64,000 nucleotides of DNA from Polytrichum commune (Eukaryota > Streptophyta > Polytrichopsida > Polytrichales > Polytrichaceae). Shown here in pieces: positions 9,103 to 19,290 of the stretch. Position 1 is the first letter of the stretch. Each line of letters begins with the position of its first letter. The stretch is from NCBI GenBank assembly GCA_950295325.1, contig OX485804.1, positions 66,812,033 to 66,876,032 of the forward strand, read 5' to 3'. Under the pieces are notes generated by a model, which was given only the letters and a program-made list of their open reading frames with translations, searched no databases and was not told where the DNA came from. Made by a program: the position numbers and the translations under genes.

Positions 9103-12100
9103 TACGTTCGAATCCGTACTGTGGGATCATTTGCTTCGACACATCTTGGGTCCTCTTCAGACTCGTCTGTGCTGCAATCATCATCCGTTTGGGGAGTCGC
9201 GCTCCGAAGATGCAACTCTCGGTCACGTTGTAAGAAAATTATCTTCTTGGTCGGCCGGGAGCCCTCTGCATCTTGTATGCCATTTTCATCTAGATGTGGT
9301 CTACCCTCATCTTCATTGTAGTCTTCAGCAGTAAACGGAAGCGATCTTCCCTGATACCTCTTCCTAGTACGTTTGATACCTCTCGTAGTTCTCTGACGCC
9401 CTCCACCCGTACCACGACTTGAGTGCACTTCATCTCTACTTCCATCTATAAAAGCATCCCCCGTTGTACTTCCGCCTCCAACTCCAAGGCCACATGTTCC
9501 ATTGGATTGACTGTGTGGAAGTGAAACTGATGCGGATGGAATTGCAATTGGTATGTTCTCAACAACATGTCGACGAACAGAATGACGACGTGGCGCCTCT
9601 GTAGTAACATTTCTTGAAACATTGTGTATAGCAACCAAAGTAGCACCCACCGCAATTGCACGTGAAACACCCAATCTAGAAGTATTGGCAATACTTCGAG
9701 TGAGAGGATGACGTTGACCTTGTGCATGCACTTGCACCGTAGAGGTTGATGCAGTTCTTTGAAGAGCACGGAATCGAGTTGTAGGTATTTCAGGAACATT
9801 GGGCGTTTGATCTTCTATACGATGGTTGGATATGAGGGAGGCGTCCATGGATTCAGAATGTACTTGGGCTGGAAGTGGATCCTGTTGAACGTGCGTTGGC
9901 TCATTTGCGGGTAGTACATTGTCACCTTCACCAAAAGAAAGAGAATCGCTCCGAGGTTGCAAGGAATCTACTTCAATTCCTATATTCTCACTTGCCCCCA
10001 TAGCAACATTATGGGCAGGGCGAAACCCTTGTCCAATGTGGAGAGTTTCAAAAGGCGGTCCTCCAATAGACCCCTCATGATCGTCATGCATTCCGTCGTT
10101 ATGTTGGGGGACATCCGGTTCATCAAAATCAAACACCCCAAGGTTTCCATCACTACCATTGCCATCCTCATCTTCTGAATCATGATTCTCGGAATCGAGG
10201 TCATCCAAATCAAAGTCGATGTCATCAACATTGTTGTCAACATCATTTCCGGCACTATCATTTGGATCCACGTCATCTTCGTTGTCATCTTCTTCGTCAA
10301 GGTCATCGTCAGAATGGACCTCATTCAATTCGTACCATTGCGCAGGTCTTGGGCCCCTCCGATGTCGAATGAGCCTACTATTGGTATATATGTAGACGAG
10401 GTCCTCGGCACGACTATGCTTCAAGCGATTGCGACTCTTGTTGTGAACATATGAGTACATGCTCCAATTGCGTTCACATGCGGATGCGGAACATACTTGT
10501 GCAAGGATACGTCTTGCTATTGTTTGGAGGGCTTTAGCTCCACCTCCCATTGCATCCCACCATTCATGGAGAGGTGCGGCATGCACGCTCGGGTCAGTAG
10601 AATCAACAAAAGGCCCTCAATTTTCAAGGAAATTTTGGTACTGGTGGAGGATTTGGACATAAGTGTCCTCATCTTGAGCAAGCCTGCGAAGAACTCGATT
10701 TAGGATTGTCCTCGAATTCTCATCCTCATGGAGTGGGGCCCAACCACGTAGAAGCGGATTTAACATCGCTCCAGCCCAATGTAGATCATTCAACATCAAC
10801 CTCCATCTATTTTGAAACGTTAGCATAGCATTTGCAGCAAGCTTAGGGCTTAAGCGAAATGGAGGTTTACTGAATCCACGAATATGGGTTTGTAAATCAT
10901 GCATGACCCTCCAAGCCATTCCCATTGCAGGCGCCTTGCCATCAAATACACGAAGAGCTTTAACAACCGGGATCACCATATACAAGAAATTTTCGCACGT
11001 GTTCCAGAATCCATCAGAACGTATAAAGCTTCGCACAGCAGAGCCCTTCATGTAAGAGGTGCGAGATCTCCTCCTCATATCACGCATTAGAGTAGGCCAA
11101 TCCTCATCAACCACCATTCTTTCCAAAGCATTGCGTACTTGAAGAAGACGATCTATCATGATGAAGTTCGTTGCAAAACGGGTCTCTACAGGTAGGCGGA
11201 GTGAGAGATTTGGTGATAACCTCCGGAATATAGCTTGAGAAGCATGATGGTTTTTGATAAAAACACAAATATGGCGCGCCTTTTTTACCAACTTTTTCAC
11301 CCATTCCTCCTTCCCCCAATCTTCTAAGAGGAGATCTAGGCAATGCGCAGCACATCCTTGAAAATATAGATCGGGATTTGCTTGAATCAAGTCGCGAGCA
11401 GCGGAGGCCATAACTGGGGCATTGTCGGTGCAAATCTGGACCACATTATGTCGACCAACCTTTTCCACAAATGGTTGAATTTGAGCAGCAACGTATACAT
11501 GATCCTTGTGATTTCCCGTGGTATCAATGGTACCCAAGAAAACGTCTCCCTTTGTGCCGCATTGGAGAACGTTTAGGAGAGGTCGGTTTTGCACGTTGTC
11601 CCATCCATCACAACATATTGTAACACCGTATTTTTCAACGGAATTCCCCATCTTCTCCTTCACTTGCCTATCTAGGTCAACCTTTTTATCAGTTAACAAC
11701 TTCGTACGGATGGCATTGTACGATGGTGGTGTGTAGGCTGGCATTCGATGACGGGCAGTTTCACGCACAGCATGAACAAATGCAGGATGTCTCACAATGT
11801 TGAAAGGAATGTTAGCTTCATAAAAAGTCGTTGCCCATGCTCTATCAAGGAGTTGTTTTGTTGACACATTGAACCCCTCCGTTATGTTGAGTTGACGTAG
11901 TTCACGAGGAGGTGTGCCATATATCACAACATCAGAATGTTGAGTGGATTGGGACATAAGCAAAGTGTCGCGCACCTCTCCATGAGGAGTGGCCGAAACA
12001 CCATGGGCACAAGGGGGACCCCGGAGTGACACCCGGGACTTGTGGCGCCGTTGGTGAGAGGGCCCAAGTGATCCTAGTGTGGGTGAGGGCCCTGGGCGTT

Positions 12101-13276
12101 GGGAACGCCTCCCACCCACGAAGATTAGGAGGCACAAGGGTAAGGCCATGAGTTATGCGTAGCTCATGGCGTGGTGATTCTAGAAAGCTCAAGAACACCT
12201 CAATCGGAGGTGTGAGCTAGGAGTTATGGCCATTTGAGTGGGGCGCTGTCCCGGGACAGCGCCCTCGTACAGCAGTGCCTGGGAGTGATTCCCGGGACTG
12301 CCAAGCTTCAAACAGGCATAACTTCCTCAAGACTTGCTCAAATGGAGCAAGTGAGGAGTCCATTGGCATCTACGTGAAGCGTAGATGAACATGGAGTGGT
12401 TGGTTGTTATGATCAGACATCATACAAGGAAGTTATGATGGTCTGAAGCTGCTGGGCGGTTCTAGGCCCAGCAGCTAAAGGAAAATGTCCACTTGGCCCC
12501 AACTCTTGGTAGAGAGACAAGAGGTTGGTTGACGGTGGGGTAGGGGCCCCGCGTGAAGTCCTAGAGGCTTATATGGGTGAGGTGGTGTGGCCTCACCCAC
12601 CCGAGGCCGAACGGCAAGGCCTCCATGGGCATTGGCCCATTGTGAGGCCATAGTTGCCTAGTATGCTTCGGGTTGTTGTAGTGTTGCTCCGGCAACGCGA
12701 TGATCAACATAGGATTGGACTTCCATGGATGGAAGTCCACATTGGGGAAATGGGTTACCGATGAAGGGGTGAGTCCCGAAAGCAAAGTAGGAGGGTTGGT
12801 TCCCTCCTATGAACTATTGGTCCGGGGTAAGAGGAGCTATCCATTAGCATGGCGGAATGCGAAGGGTTAGCGCTCGTAACCTTTGCTAGAAACAAAAATT
12901 GGCAAGATTGTTAAGGGACCTAGCAAGGGTTGCGACACAAAGGCTCTGTTTCACTAATTACGGAGTCCGCTATAATAGGCTCCAGAGGTACAATATCTGG
13001 CACCGGAGAGTCCTCATTTACAATGCCTACATGTAAGGGCACAATGCCTCCGCAATGTTCAAACAAGACCCTAATATGCGGGGGTACCATCCTACATGTG
13101 GAAACATCACAAGCACCCCCTACAGGAGGTCTATAACCAAGGTGGGCCAACATTCTATTTCCTCGGTAAGATATGACGAACGGGCAAAACCTACATTTAA
13201 CCTGCCTTTGTGATTTACCGGGAACCATCCCCTTATCCTCGTACCAATGATCCCATGCATCATTTCGGCGTGGCAT
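9103..13276 (-). pseudogene. hAT transposase (BED finger, RNase H-like core, hATC), disrupted
   Basis: The start is ATG at 13,276 in an exon preceded by a good acceptor (TTTGCAG). Domains in order: a BED-type zinc finger (CRFC ... MLAHLGYR ... STCRMVPP); the RNase H-like catalytic core with first Asp in TICCDGWDNVQ and second in CTDNAPVM; the GCAAHCLDLLLEDWG block typical of hAT; and the C-terminal dimerisation domain with Glu in SACERNWSMYSYVHNKSRNRL. A long Asp/Glu-rich tail and a basic stretch follow. Two breaks are seen: a solo LTR (11,966-12,937) inserted between ISETEPL and LMSQSTQ, and one in-frame TGA at 10,617-10,619 just before the hATC domain. Apart from these the frame is continuous for ~1,000 codons. 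It cuts and pastes DNA with 8-bp TSDs (family knowledge). Confidence 0.88.
11966..12937 (+). mobile_element. Solo LTR of the gypsy family in the hAT transposase
   Basis: A 972-bp LTR in the opposite orientation to elements A-C (starts TGTCGCGCACC, ends GGGTTGCGACA). It is flanked by the perfect 5-bp TSD CAAAG at 11,961-11,965 and 12,938-12,942. It is the product of LTR-LTR recombination. Removing it restores the transposase reading frame. Confidence 0.95.
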
Positions 13277-13524
13277 GACTTCAACAAAACCTGCAAATAC
13301 AAACAAGTTAGAGCAAGTAACTTTGATCGCATACTAGGTCTTGTTCAAGAGTGCCACAAGGGCAACCCTAATTCACAGTCACTAGATTGGACAAAGTATC
13401 CTCTGCATTCGGGTCTCACGCATTCAATCCTCACTCCTCAAAGGAGAATCAAAAGACTTGAGACACACTATGTCAGTGGAGGCAAAAATGGCACCTTGAA
13501 CCCTCAATTTATAGTATTCGAATC

Positions 13525-14105
13525 GGACTGGGGAGCGGACGGAAGGGGGGGGGGGACCGGACGAGGGAGCGGACGGACGGGGGGGAGCGGACGGGGGAGT
13601 GGAAGGGGGAGCAGACGGGGGGGCGGACGGGGAAGCGGACGGAGGGGGGGGGGAGCAGACAAGGGAGCGGACGGGGGAGCGGAAAGGGGAGCGGACGGAC
13701 GGGGGGGAGCGGACGGGGGGGAGCGGACGGGGGGGCGGACGGGGAAGCGGACGGAGGGGGGGGGGGGAGCGGACGGGGGAGCGGACGGACGGGGGGGGGG
13801 GGCGGACGGGGGAACGGACGGGGGAGCGGACGGGGGTGGGGCGGACGGAGGGGGGTGGAGCGGACGGGGGAGGGGGGGGGGCGGATGGGGGAGCGGACGG
13901 GGGAGCGGACGGATGGGGGGGGGGGGCGGATGGGGGAGCGGACGGGGGAGCGGACGGACGGGGGGGGGGGGGGGCGGACGGGAGAGGGGGGAGCGGACGG
14001 GGTTGGGAACGGGAGCGGACGGGGATTGTGAACGGGAGCGGACGGGGGGGAACGGGGGCGAACGGGGGTTGGGAACGGAGGCGGATGGGGGGGCGGACGG
14101 GCTCT
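13525..14105 (+). repeat. G-rich minisatellite (right array of the hAT)
   Basis: Units of GGGGGAGCGGACGG and variants (some with six to twelve consecutive G), about 580 bp long, upstream of the transposase start. It ends in GGGCGGACGGGCTCTAGTAAA, identical to the end of the array in the small hAT at ~42,030. Confidence 0.9.
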
Positions 14106-14223
14106 AGTAAATTTTTCCCCACTTTACCTTTACTTTGCTGACATGTCATCACACGTGGACATTGTAAATCCTACGTGTCAGAAATGGGTTAATGTAATTA
14201 CACAAAAAAATCGGTAAAATTCA

Positions 14224-14334
14224 AGTCCGTCAGGATAAAGACAGCATCCGGCATAATGTCGTGACGGATACGTGTCGTGACGGCACGACATTATGTCGGG
14301 ATTACCCTCCGTCACGACACAATAGACAACCCTG
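14224..14334. repeat. hAT right terminus with subterminal palindromic motifs
   Basis: The motif TGTCGTGACGG occurs twice and its reverse complement CCGTCACGACA once within 100 bp of the terminal ATAGACAACCCTG. The same arrangement is at 42,150-42,265. Such clustered subterminal motifs are typical transposase binding sites of hAT elements (inference for this case). Confidence 0.8.
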
Positions 14335-15523
14335 GGTCCTTGTCCAGTGCGTGCATTGTCCGAGGGTCCCCACGGTACCTTTCTGCAAGCCCGAGGACGC
14401 CAACTACGATGGACCCCCCGCGTACATCAAAAGCAAGCTAGTGTACCTCCGCCCGTGGCTTCGGCGCCATGGGTAGATCACTTAGTGCATTTTAAAAACG
14501 ACGTGCGGCATAATATAGAGAGGATTAAAATCATTTGAAATAAAAATTATAAAGGAATTCCAAATAATGAAGGGGCCATTAAATGTAGACAATCCCATTA
14601 TAAGTAAGTTAGATGGACATAAAACATGGGCCATTATTTTTTGTATAATTAATATAGGGGCTGAAGATAAGGATCCTAGAAAGTATGTTTGGTATGTTTA
14701 GGTATGTAAATGGGTTTAGGACTCACGGGGATGAATGATAATTGGGATTTCTGTCTGTCCAAAATTACTTAAAAGGAATAATAGAGTACAAAAAATTGCA
14801 GTGACTTGGAAAATATAAGTAATGAAAGGGTGCAAACAAATGGGTCATTTTTAAAATTTAAGTAATTATAGGGAGGCTTTAATTCAGCCCTTGAAGGTAA
14901 ATAGCCCCAAAACAAAAAAACCCCAGCCGCACATGGTGCACAAAAATGCCTTAGAGTGATCTACCCGTGTTCGGCGCTTCCTGCAGGTCGCCCTATCCAA
15001 ATGGTGGGTGATCGTGTGGAGCTCCATGAAGTCCGAGAACACCCAGGCGGTCGTGGAGTTCATCTTCAAGGGACTCCAACCCCCGTGCTTGGTCCTAGGA
15101 CAAGATTCTTGTAGAACGTTATACACCCCCGAGGGTAGGGTTGTGAAGAAGCCCAACAACCCCGCCGTAAACCAATTTCTTAAGGTCTTGAAGCCAGTCG
15201 TATGGGACCAGCGTCCAACCATGGTCGGCTGCCCCTACGACGTTCGCCCCACCCGTGACAACACGTTGATGGTGGACGACAGCGCTTCCAAAAACATTTT
15301 GAACTCGACCTCGAACTTCATAGTTTGCCCTATATGGACGGTCAAGAAGGACCAAGACCGCTTTTTGTTAGACCTACTTAAGTACATTCAAACGCTTGTG
15401 GGGAGCGGACTACCCGTGCCCCGGTTCCTTAGTTGTAATCCGATAGGCGAAAGATACATGGATCCGAAGGACTATATGTACAGAGAGTTGTACGTTCACG
15501 CGAAATATAATAAATTCATTTGA
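14335..15523 (+). pseudogene. FCP1-like (HAD/NLI-interacting factor type) phosphatase gene, cut by two transposons
   Basis: The frame begins at the hAT insertion with VLVQCVHCPRVP, which corresponds to the residues just after the HAD motif I (DLNGVL) of the related gene at 61.2 kb. Motif I itself therefore lies on the other side of the hAT, outside the window. Later blocks are VIVWSSMKSENTQAVVEF and LMVDDSASKNILN, the latter matching the VDDS motif of FCP1-like phosphatases (aspartyl phosphatases related to RNA polymerase II CTD phosphatases). A 502-bp MITE splits the exon at PWLR/RFLQ. Joined across its TSD the frame is intact to the TGA at 15,523. The C-terminus is NKFI. Confidence 0.7.
14468..14969. 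mobile_element. 502-bp hAT-type MITE in the FCP1-like exon
   Basis: Terminal inverted repeats CATGGGTAGATCACT (left) and CACGGGTAGATCACT (right, reverse complement), with an 8-bp TSD TTCGGCGC at 14,460-14,467 and 14,970-14,977. No coding capacity, AT-rich interior. The TIR differs from the CAGGGTTG family of the large hAT, so it is a second hAT lineage. Confidence 0.93.
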
Positions 15524-16491
15524 GATACTACATGGTGTGCCATTGTGTGTGATATATTATGCCTCAAATGTATATCAATTTTCACATGCTCCCCCTCCCC
15601 CCCTCCCCTTGGGTTTTGTTTGTTTTAATTTTGCCATCAGCGTTTGGAGCCCTCGATTGAGATCATCAGCGAATCAAACTTGGGGAGCTTCTTCTACGAG
15701 ACCGTCTCACGGGGGGGGTGACTATCGGAATTTTAGAAATCACGTGAGATAAAAAATAGGGTCAATTTAATTCGTTGAGGGTAAAATTTATAACTTCGTT
15801 AGATCTACCATAGCTTTGGAAATATGTCCCATACATGATTATATATAAAATAGGGCGGTGAATAATTCCTCCATTTTAGTAATCAGTAGAAAAAAAATAG
15901 GATTATAGATATTGGATCCCCCCAAATGTGTGTAGTAGAATCAATAGAATAATTATGGGTTTGACTACTTGGATGAAGAATTGTGTAAATTCTGTCCAAA
16001 TTTGAATGAAAAGTGTTAGTATGGAGGGAAAATGTTGTGGATTTTTTGGGGGGAAGGAACATTGTGACTTCTCAACGGCCCTTGGGTTGGCTTAGGGTTT
16101 GGACAAGCATAGTGGCGTGAAGGCGGTGAAGCGTTTGGGTAGGAGGTCTTGCGTTGATGAAGCGTGAAGGGATGAAGCAGTGAAGCGTGGCACAAAGGCG
16201 GTAGGTAAGACACACTTTTTGGAGCTTTCTTCGTTGCTCCATAGCATTCACAGCGTTCACACAGGTAATTCACAAGCGCCAAAGATTCGGCTTGCTCCTC
16301 TTGCGGTAAGAGTCAATTTCGAACTCCAACTTCTTGATTTTTCTTGATTGTTGTGCGGTAAGATTCAACTTTGTATTACCTGGTTGTCATTCATCCTCCT
16401 GTGCAATTTGGAGCCAAAGCGCCGGAGTTTCTGCTCCTCTGCTTCAAGAAACAGATAGTTTTTGGTTGTGCAGACAAAACGTTGGGAGAAA
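15524..16491. other. Non-coding stretch; probable 5' region of the next gene
   Basis: AT-rich to about 16,000, then a transcript-leader-like stretch (16,030-16,490) with CT-rich tracts and possible GGTAAGAG donors. No supported gene. Confidence 0.35.
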
Positions 16492-16581
16492 ATGGCCGAG
16501 ACTTATGCGGAACCTGAGGAGCTTCTCGACTACGAGGATGAGGAGGAGGCCGCTCCCGATGCCGTAGCGGGAAGACCCTGA
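16492..16581 (+). pseudogene. Short reading frame like the N-terminus of plant UAP56-type RNA helicases
   Basis: ATG at 16,492 gives MAETYAEPEELLDYEDEEE then AAPDAVAGRP and a stop. The ELLDYEDEE and PDAV blocks resemble the N-terminus of UAP56/DDX39-type DEAD-box helicases. No helicase core follows: the downstream exons belong to an EAF1-like gene. It could be a 5' exon captured by the EAF1-like locus, a remnant, or chance similarity of an acidic peptide. Confidence 0.3.
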
Positions 16582-16813
16582 AGAAGTAAGAGTATTGGGT
16601 GTGAAGAAGTTGTTGGGTCGGTTGCGGTTGAGTACGAGTATTGGGTGTGTGCGTTGTGGGATTGGATCTTGGGGTTTTGTATTTCGAGGGATACGATCGG
16701 ATGTGTTTCTGGGCATCAGTGGTTGCATCCAGAGGAGCCTGGGAGGGAACAGATACCAAATTGGGTAGTGATTGGAATTGGCGATTGGTACAAATCAGAA
16801 AATCTGGAGAACT

Positions 16814-18303
16814 ATGGCCGACTTAGAGTCGGCAAAGAGGTTTATCAAATTGGTGTGTCTGTACTTCGATGAGGAAGAGGCCTTCCCTTCTGACCACCCC
16901 TATCTTCCTCATCTTGAAGCTTTACTAAACCCGTTGTTTCCTGCGCCTGTAGATTATGATTCATGGGCTGATGGGTAATCATCTTCTAGTTGGAAGACCG
17001 CTTTAGTATTGTGCCCTCTATTGGCATTCTGGGTTCTTAGCGATCTCATGCATTACTTAAGACAAGCATGGTTTAATTTTTGCATTGTCTGATATTCCAG
17101 GAACCATTATTCTATGTTGTACCCATGGGGTCAATGGAAGAATATCGGTTGTCTGTAGAAATAGAGCATGCAAGAGCTGAAAAGGTATGAATGTTTTCTA
17201 ACTTTTTCTTGCTTACAGAAATTTGAAAGCTTCTATGAGGAGCTTGAAGCAACTAAAACTAATGAATGTTTCCTCACACTTTGGGTAGAAAGGTGTTGTT
17301 TTGACCATGCTGTCTTGATAATGTGCCAATTTTCCAAAAGTATGGTGGAGTTCTCATTATTTTCTGGAAACTTCCCAAGAGCATGAAGCGAAATGGGCAG
17401 CAGCTGCTGCTGAAGCAGAGGCAGAGGCCTTGACACCTGCCGAAGGTGTTGAAGTGGCTCCTACAGGAGCTGACTTTGGCTTTGGAGATTTTCTAAGTGA
17501 TGGTCAGGATGAGGAACTTCCGAGCATGTATATGGGTGAGGGGGTCCATTCACGTATATCAAAAAAGAAACGGAAAATGATGATCAAGACCAACATTGGT
17601 GGACCTAAAGTTGAAGGGAGTGGGTTACAAGGTAGATATTTTTTTAGTCTTAGTAGACAGGTTTGGCAATCAGAAGAAAGGAATATTAGTGCTGCAGCTG
17701 ATCAGATAATTTATGTAACTTTTTATAAGTTATTTAGCTCTTTGGAAAGTCTTTTGAGCAGATTCTATTGATTCATTTAAATAACAGGTTCTGTGTGGCA
17801 ATTTGCAGGTTCTCCATATCGATCTTCAGATGTATCTGCCTCTGATATGGGCATGCATTCACCGATTGTCACAGGAAAACGGTCATCTGTTGGAGGGGCG
17901 GGATCAAATACTGTATTTGGCAGCATCCCAGTGAAGCGTGCTCGCTCATCAGCATCAAATCTACGGCCACGGGCCACTCATCTAAGCACTTCTCCTGGTA
18001 CTTTTTTACTACTGAAGGACTCAATTATCATCTGTCATTGTTCGACTTTGTGATTGCTTGCAGTAAAGCATAACTAGAATAGTCTAATTTGTGTGAAAGA
18101 ATGGGAATGTCTTGAGTGCTGTTTTATTGGAATAAGCATGGATTTGATTATGAAATATGTCTACAGGTATGGCTGGAACTTTTCCACGAGCTGGACAAGG
18201 ATCTCATTCTCAGCAAGACGACTGTGGGGACATCCTGGATGATTCTATAAGAGGCGCAATCAACACTGATACTCCTAGTAGCACCATGCATGGGGTTGGG
18301 ATT
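16814..18303 (+). pseudogene. EAF1-like chromatin-modification gene, left half (exons before the MULE)
   Basis: Exons recognised by similarity to plant EAF1 (NuA4 histone acetyltransferase scaffold): 17,101-17,184 (EPLFYVVPMGSMEEYRLSVE), from 17,219 (KFESFYEELEATK), about 17,383-17,631 (..SKKKRKMMIKTN), about 17,810-17,997 (SIPVKRARSSASNLRPRA), and 18,168-18,303, which ends TMHGVGI at the MULE TSD. Most junctions have GT-AG sites. An upstream frame at 16,814-16,978 (LFPAPVDYDSWADG) may be the preceding exon, but its splice phase does not fit. The N-terminal HSA-domain part is not in the window. The frame continues at 47,440 beyond the MULE. The gene is broken by the insertion and by later mutations in the right half. 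Confidence 0.7.
18295..18303. repeat. Left 9-bp target-site duplication of the MULE
   Basis: GTTGGGATT, repeated exactly at 47,431-47,439. Nine base pairs is the normal MULE duplication length. Confidence 0.95.
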
Positions 18304-18346
18304 GGAGGACGTTAAATACCCCCCCACGAACTTATAGGGGGCACCT
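18304..18346 (+). repeat. MULE left terminal inverted repeat
   Basis: Pairs with 47,388-47,430, with two mismatches over ~43 bp. It includes the run TACCCCCCCACGAACTTATA. Confidence 0.95.
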
Positions 18347-18601
18347 CTGACAGGTACATGACTGCCCGCGAAGTGACGTCAGCAGTGTCCAGCCGTCCAT
18401 CCACTCCACTCCACGTTCATCCACTCCACGTCCGCGTTGAAGGCGTCCTCCAGACCTGCGTAGCTAGGATTTAGTACACGACATTGACATATAATAAGAT
18501 CCTTATATATTTATACATACAATGTTACAAGTATAGGGTACTGTATATCCAGTTCTGCATCTGCTGTTCTGTATACCCAGATCTGTACACCCAGACCCAG
18601 T

Positions 18602-18900
18602 TCTGCATATGTACATATACAGTACATGCTCTGTAGATCTGCGATGGAGTGTTCTTGTATATCTACCTATACAGAACATTCCCTTCAGATCTGCGATGGA
18701 GTCGTTCTGCATATGTACCTATACAGAACATACTCTGCAGATCTGCAGAATGGACTCGTTCTCAATCTCTACCTATAGAGAACATGATCTGTAAATGGAC
18801 TCGTTCTCAATATCTACCTATAGAGAACATGGTCTGCAGATCTGTAAATGGACTCGTTCTCAATATCTACCTATACAGAACATGCTCTACAGGTATGCGA
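18602..18900. repeat. MULE left subterminal tandem array
   Basis: Six imperfect units of ~40-50 bp, each with CAGATCTG...ATGGA and GTTCT...TACCTATACAGAACAT. The GTTCT/AGAAC pairs make each unit a short inverted repeat. Likely transposase or host-factor binding region (inference). Confidence 0.85.
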
Positions 18901-19030
18901 ATGGAGTGATTTTTGGATCTAGGGTTTAAGGGTCTTGGAACGCAGAGCACACATTTCTTTGCATAGTGTGTGATGGTTTAGGGTTTCGTCATTTGTGCTC
19001 GCGTTTTCAGATTTTGAGTTCTTTGCTATC

Positions 19031-19290
19031 CGTTTCCAGTTCTGCTGTTCGAAGTAGTTGGGTACTACTCAAATTTTCTTCATCGCCTTCACCTTGCAAG
19101 GACACATCCCCTCCCTCGTTTCCAGTTCTGCTGTTCGAAGTAGTTGGGTACTGCTCAAATTTCTTCATCGCCTTCACCTTGCAAGGACACATCCCCTCCC
19201 TCGTTTCCAGTTCTGCTGTTCGAAGTAGTTGGGTACTGCTCAAATTTTCTTCATCGCCTTCAACTTGCAAGGACACACCCCCTCCCTCAT
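19031..19290 (+). repeat. Three ~86-bp tandem repeats before the MULE transposase
   Basis: Each unit starts CGTTTCCAGTTCTGCTGTTC; starts are near 19,031, 19,118 and 19,202, ending about 15 bp before the transposase ATG. A promoter or leader role is possible. Confidence 0.85.

Larger units (their letters stand above)
1..14334. mobile_element. Large two-gene hAT transposon (right part; left end outside window)
   Basis: The right end reads ...ATAGACAACCCTG at 14,322-14,334, the same terminus as the complete small hAT at 40,950-42,265, whose two ends are CAGGGTTGTCTAT in inverted orientation with an 8-bp TSD. The last ~230 bp (from about 14,100) match that small element nearly base for base. Inside are a RING/coiled-coil gene (+) and a BED-hATC transposase (-), convergent, with G-rich arrays at 5,312-5,630 and 13,525-14,105 outside them. 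The element lies in an FCP1-like gene, where GGTCCTTG (14,335-14,342) is the predicted right TSD; the left copy is not in the window. A gypsy element (1-5,311) sits in its left part and a solo LTR in the transposase. That the left part belongs to the same hAT is inferred from the shared array and from the phosphatase gene being cut at 14,334. Confidence 0.7.

Noticed and set aside
9103-13276. The hAT transposase as two separate genes (10,586 and 12,149 starts)
   Set aside because: Both parts are in one frame separated by a single TGA, and together they form one hAT transposase.
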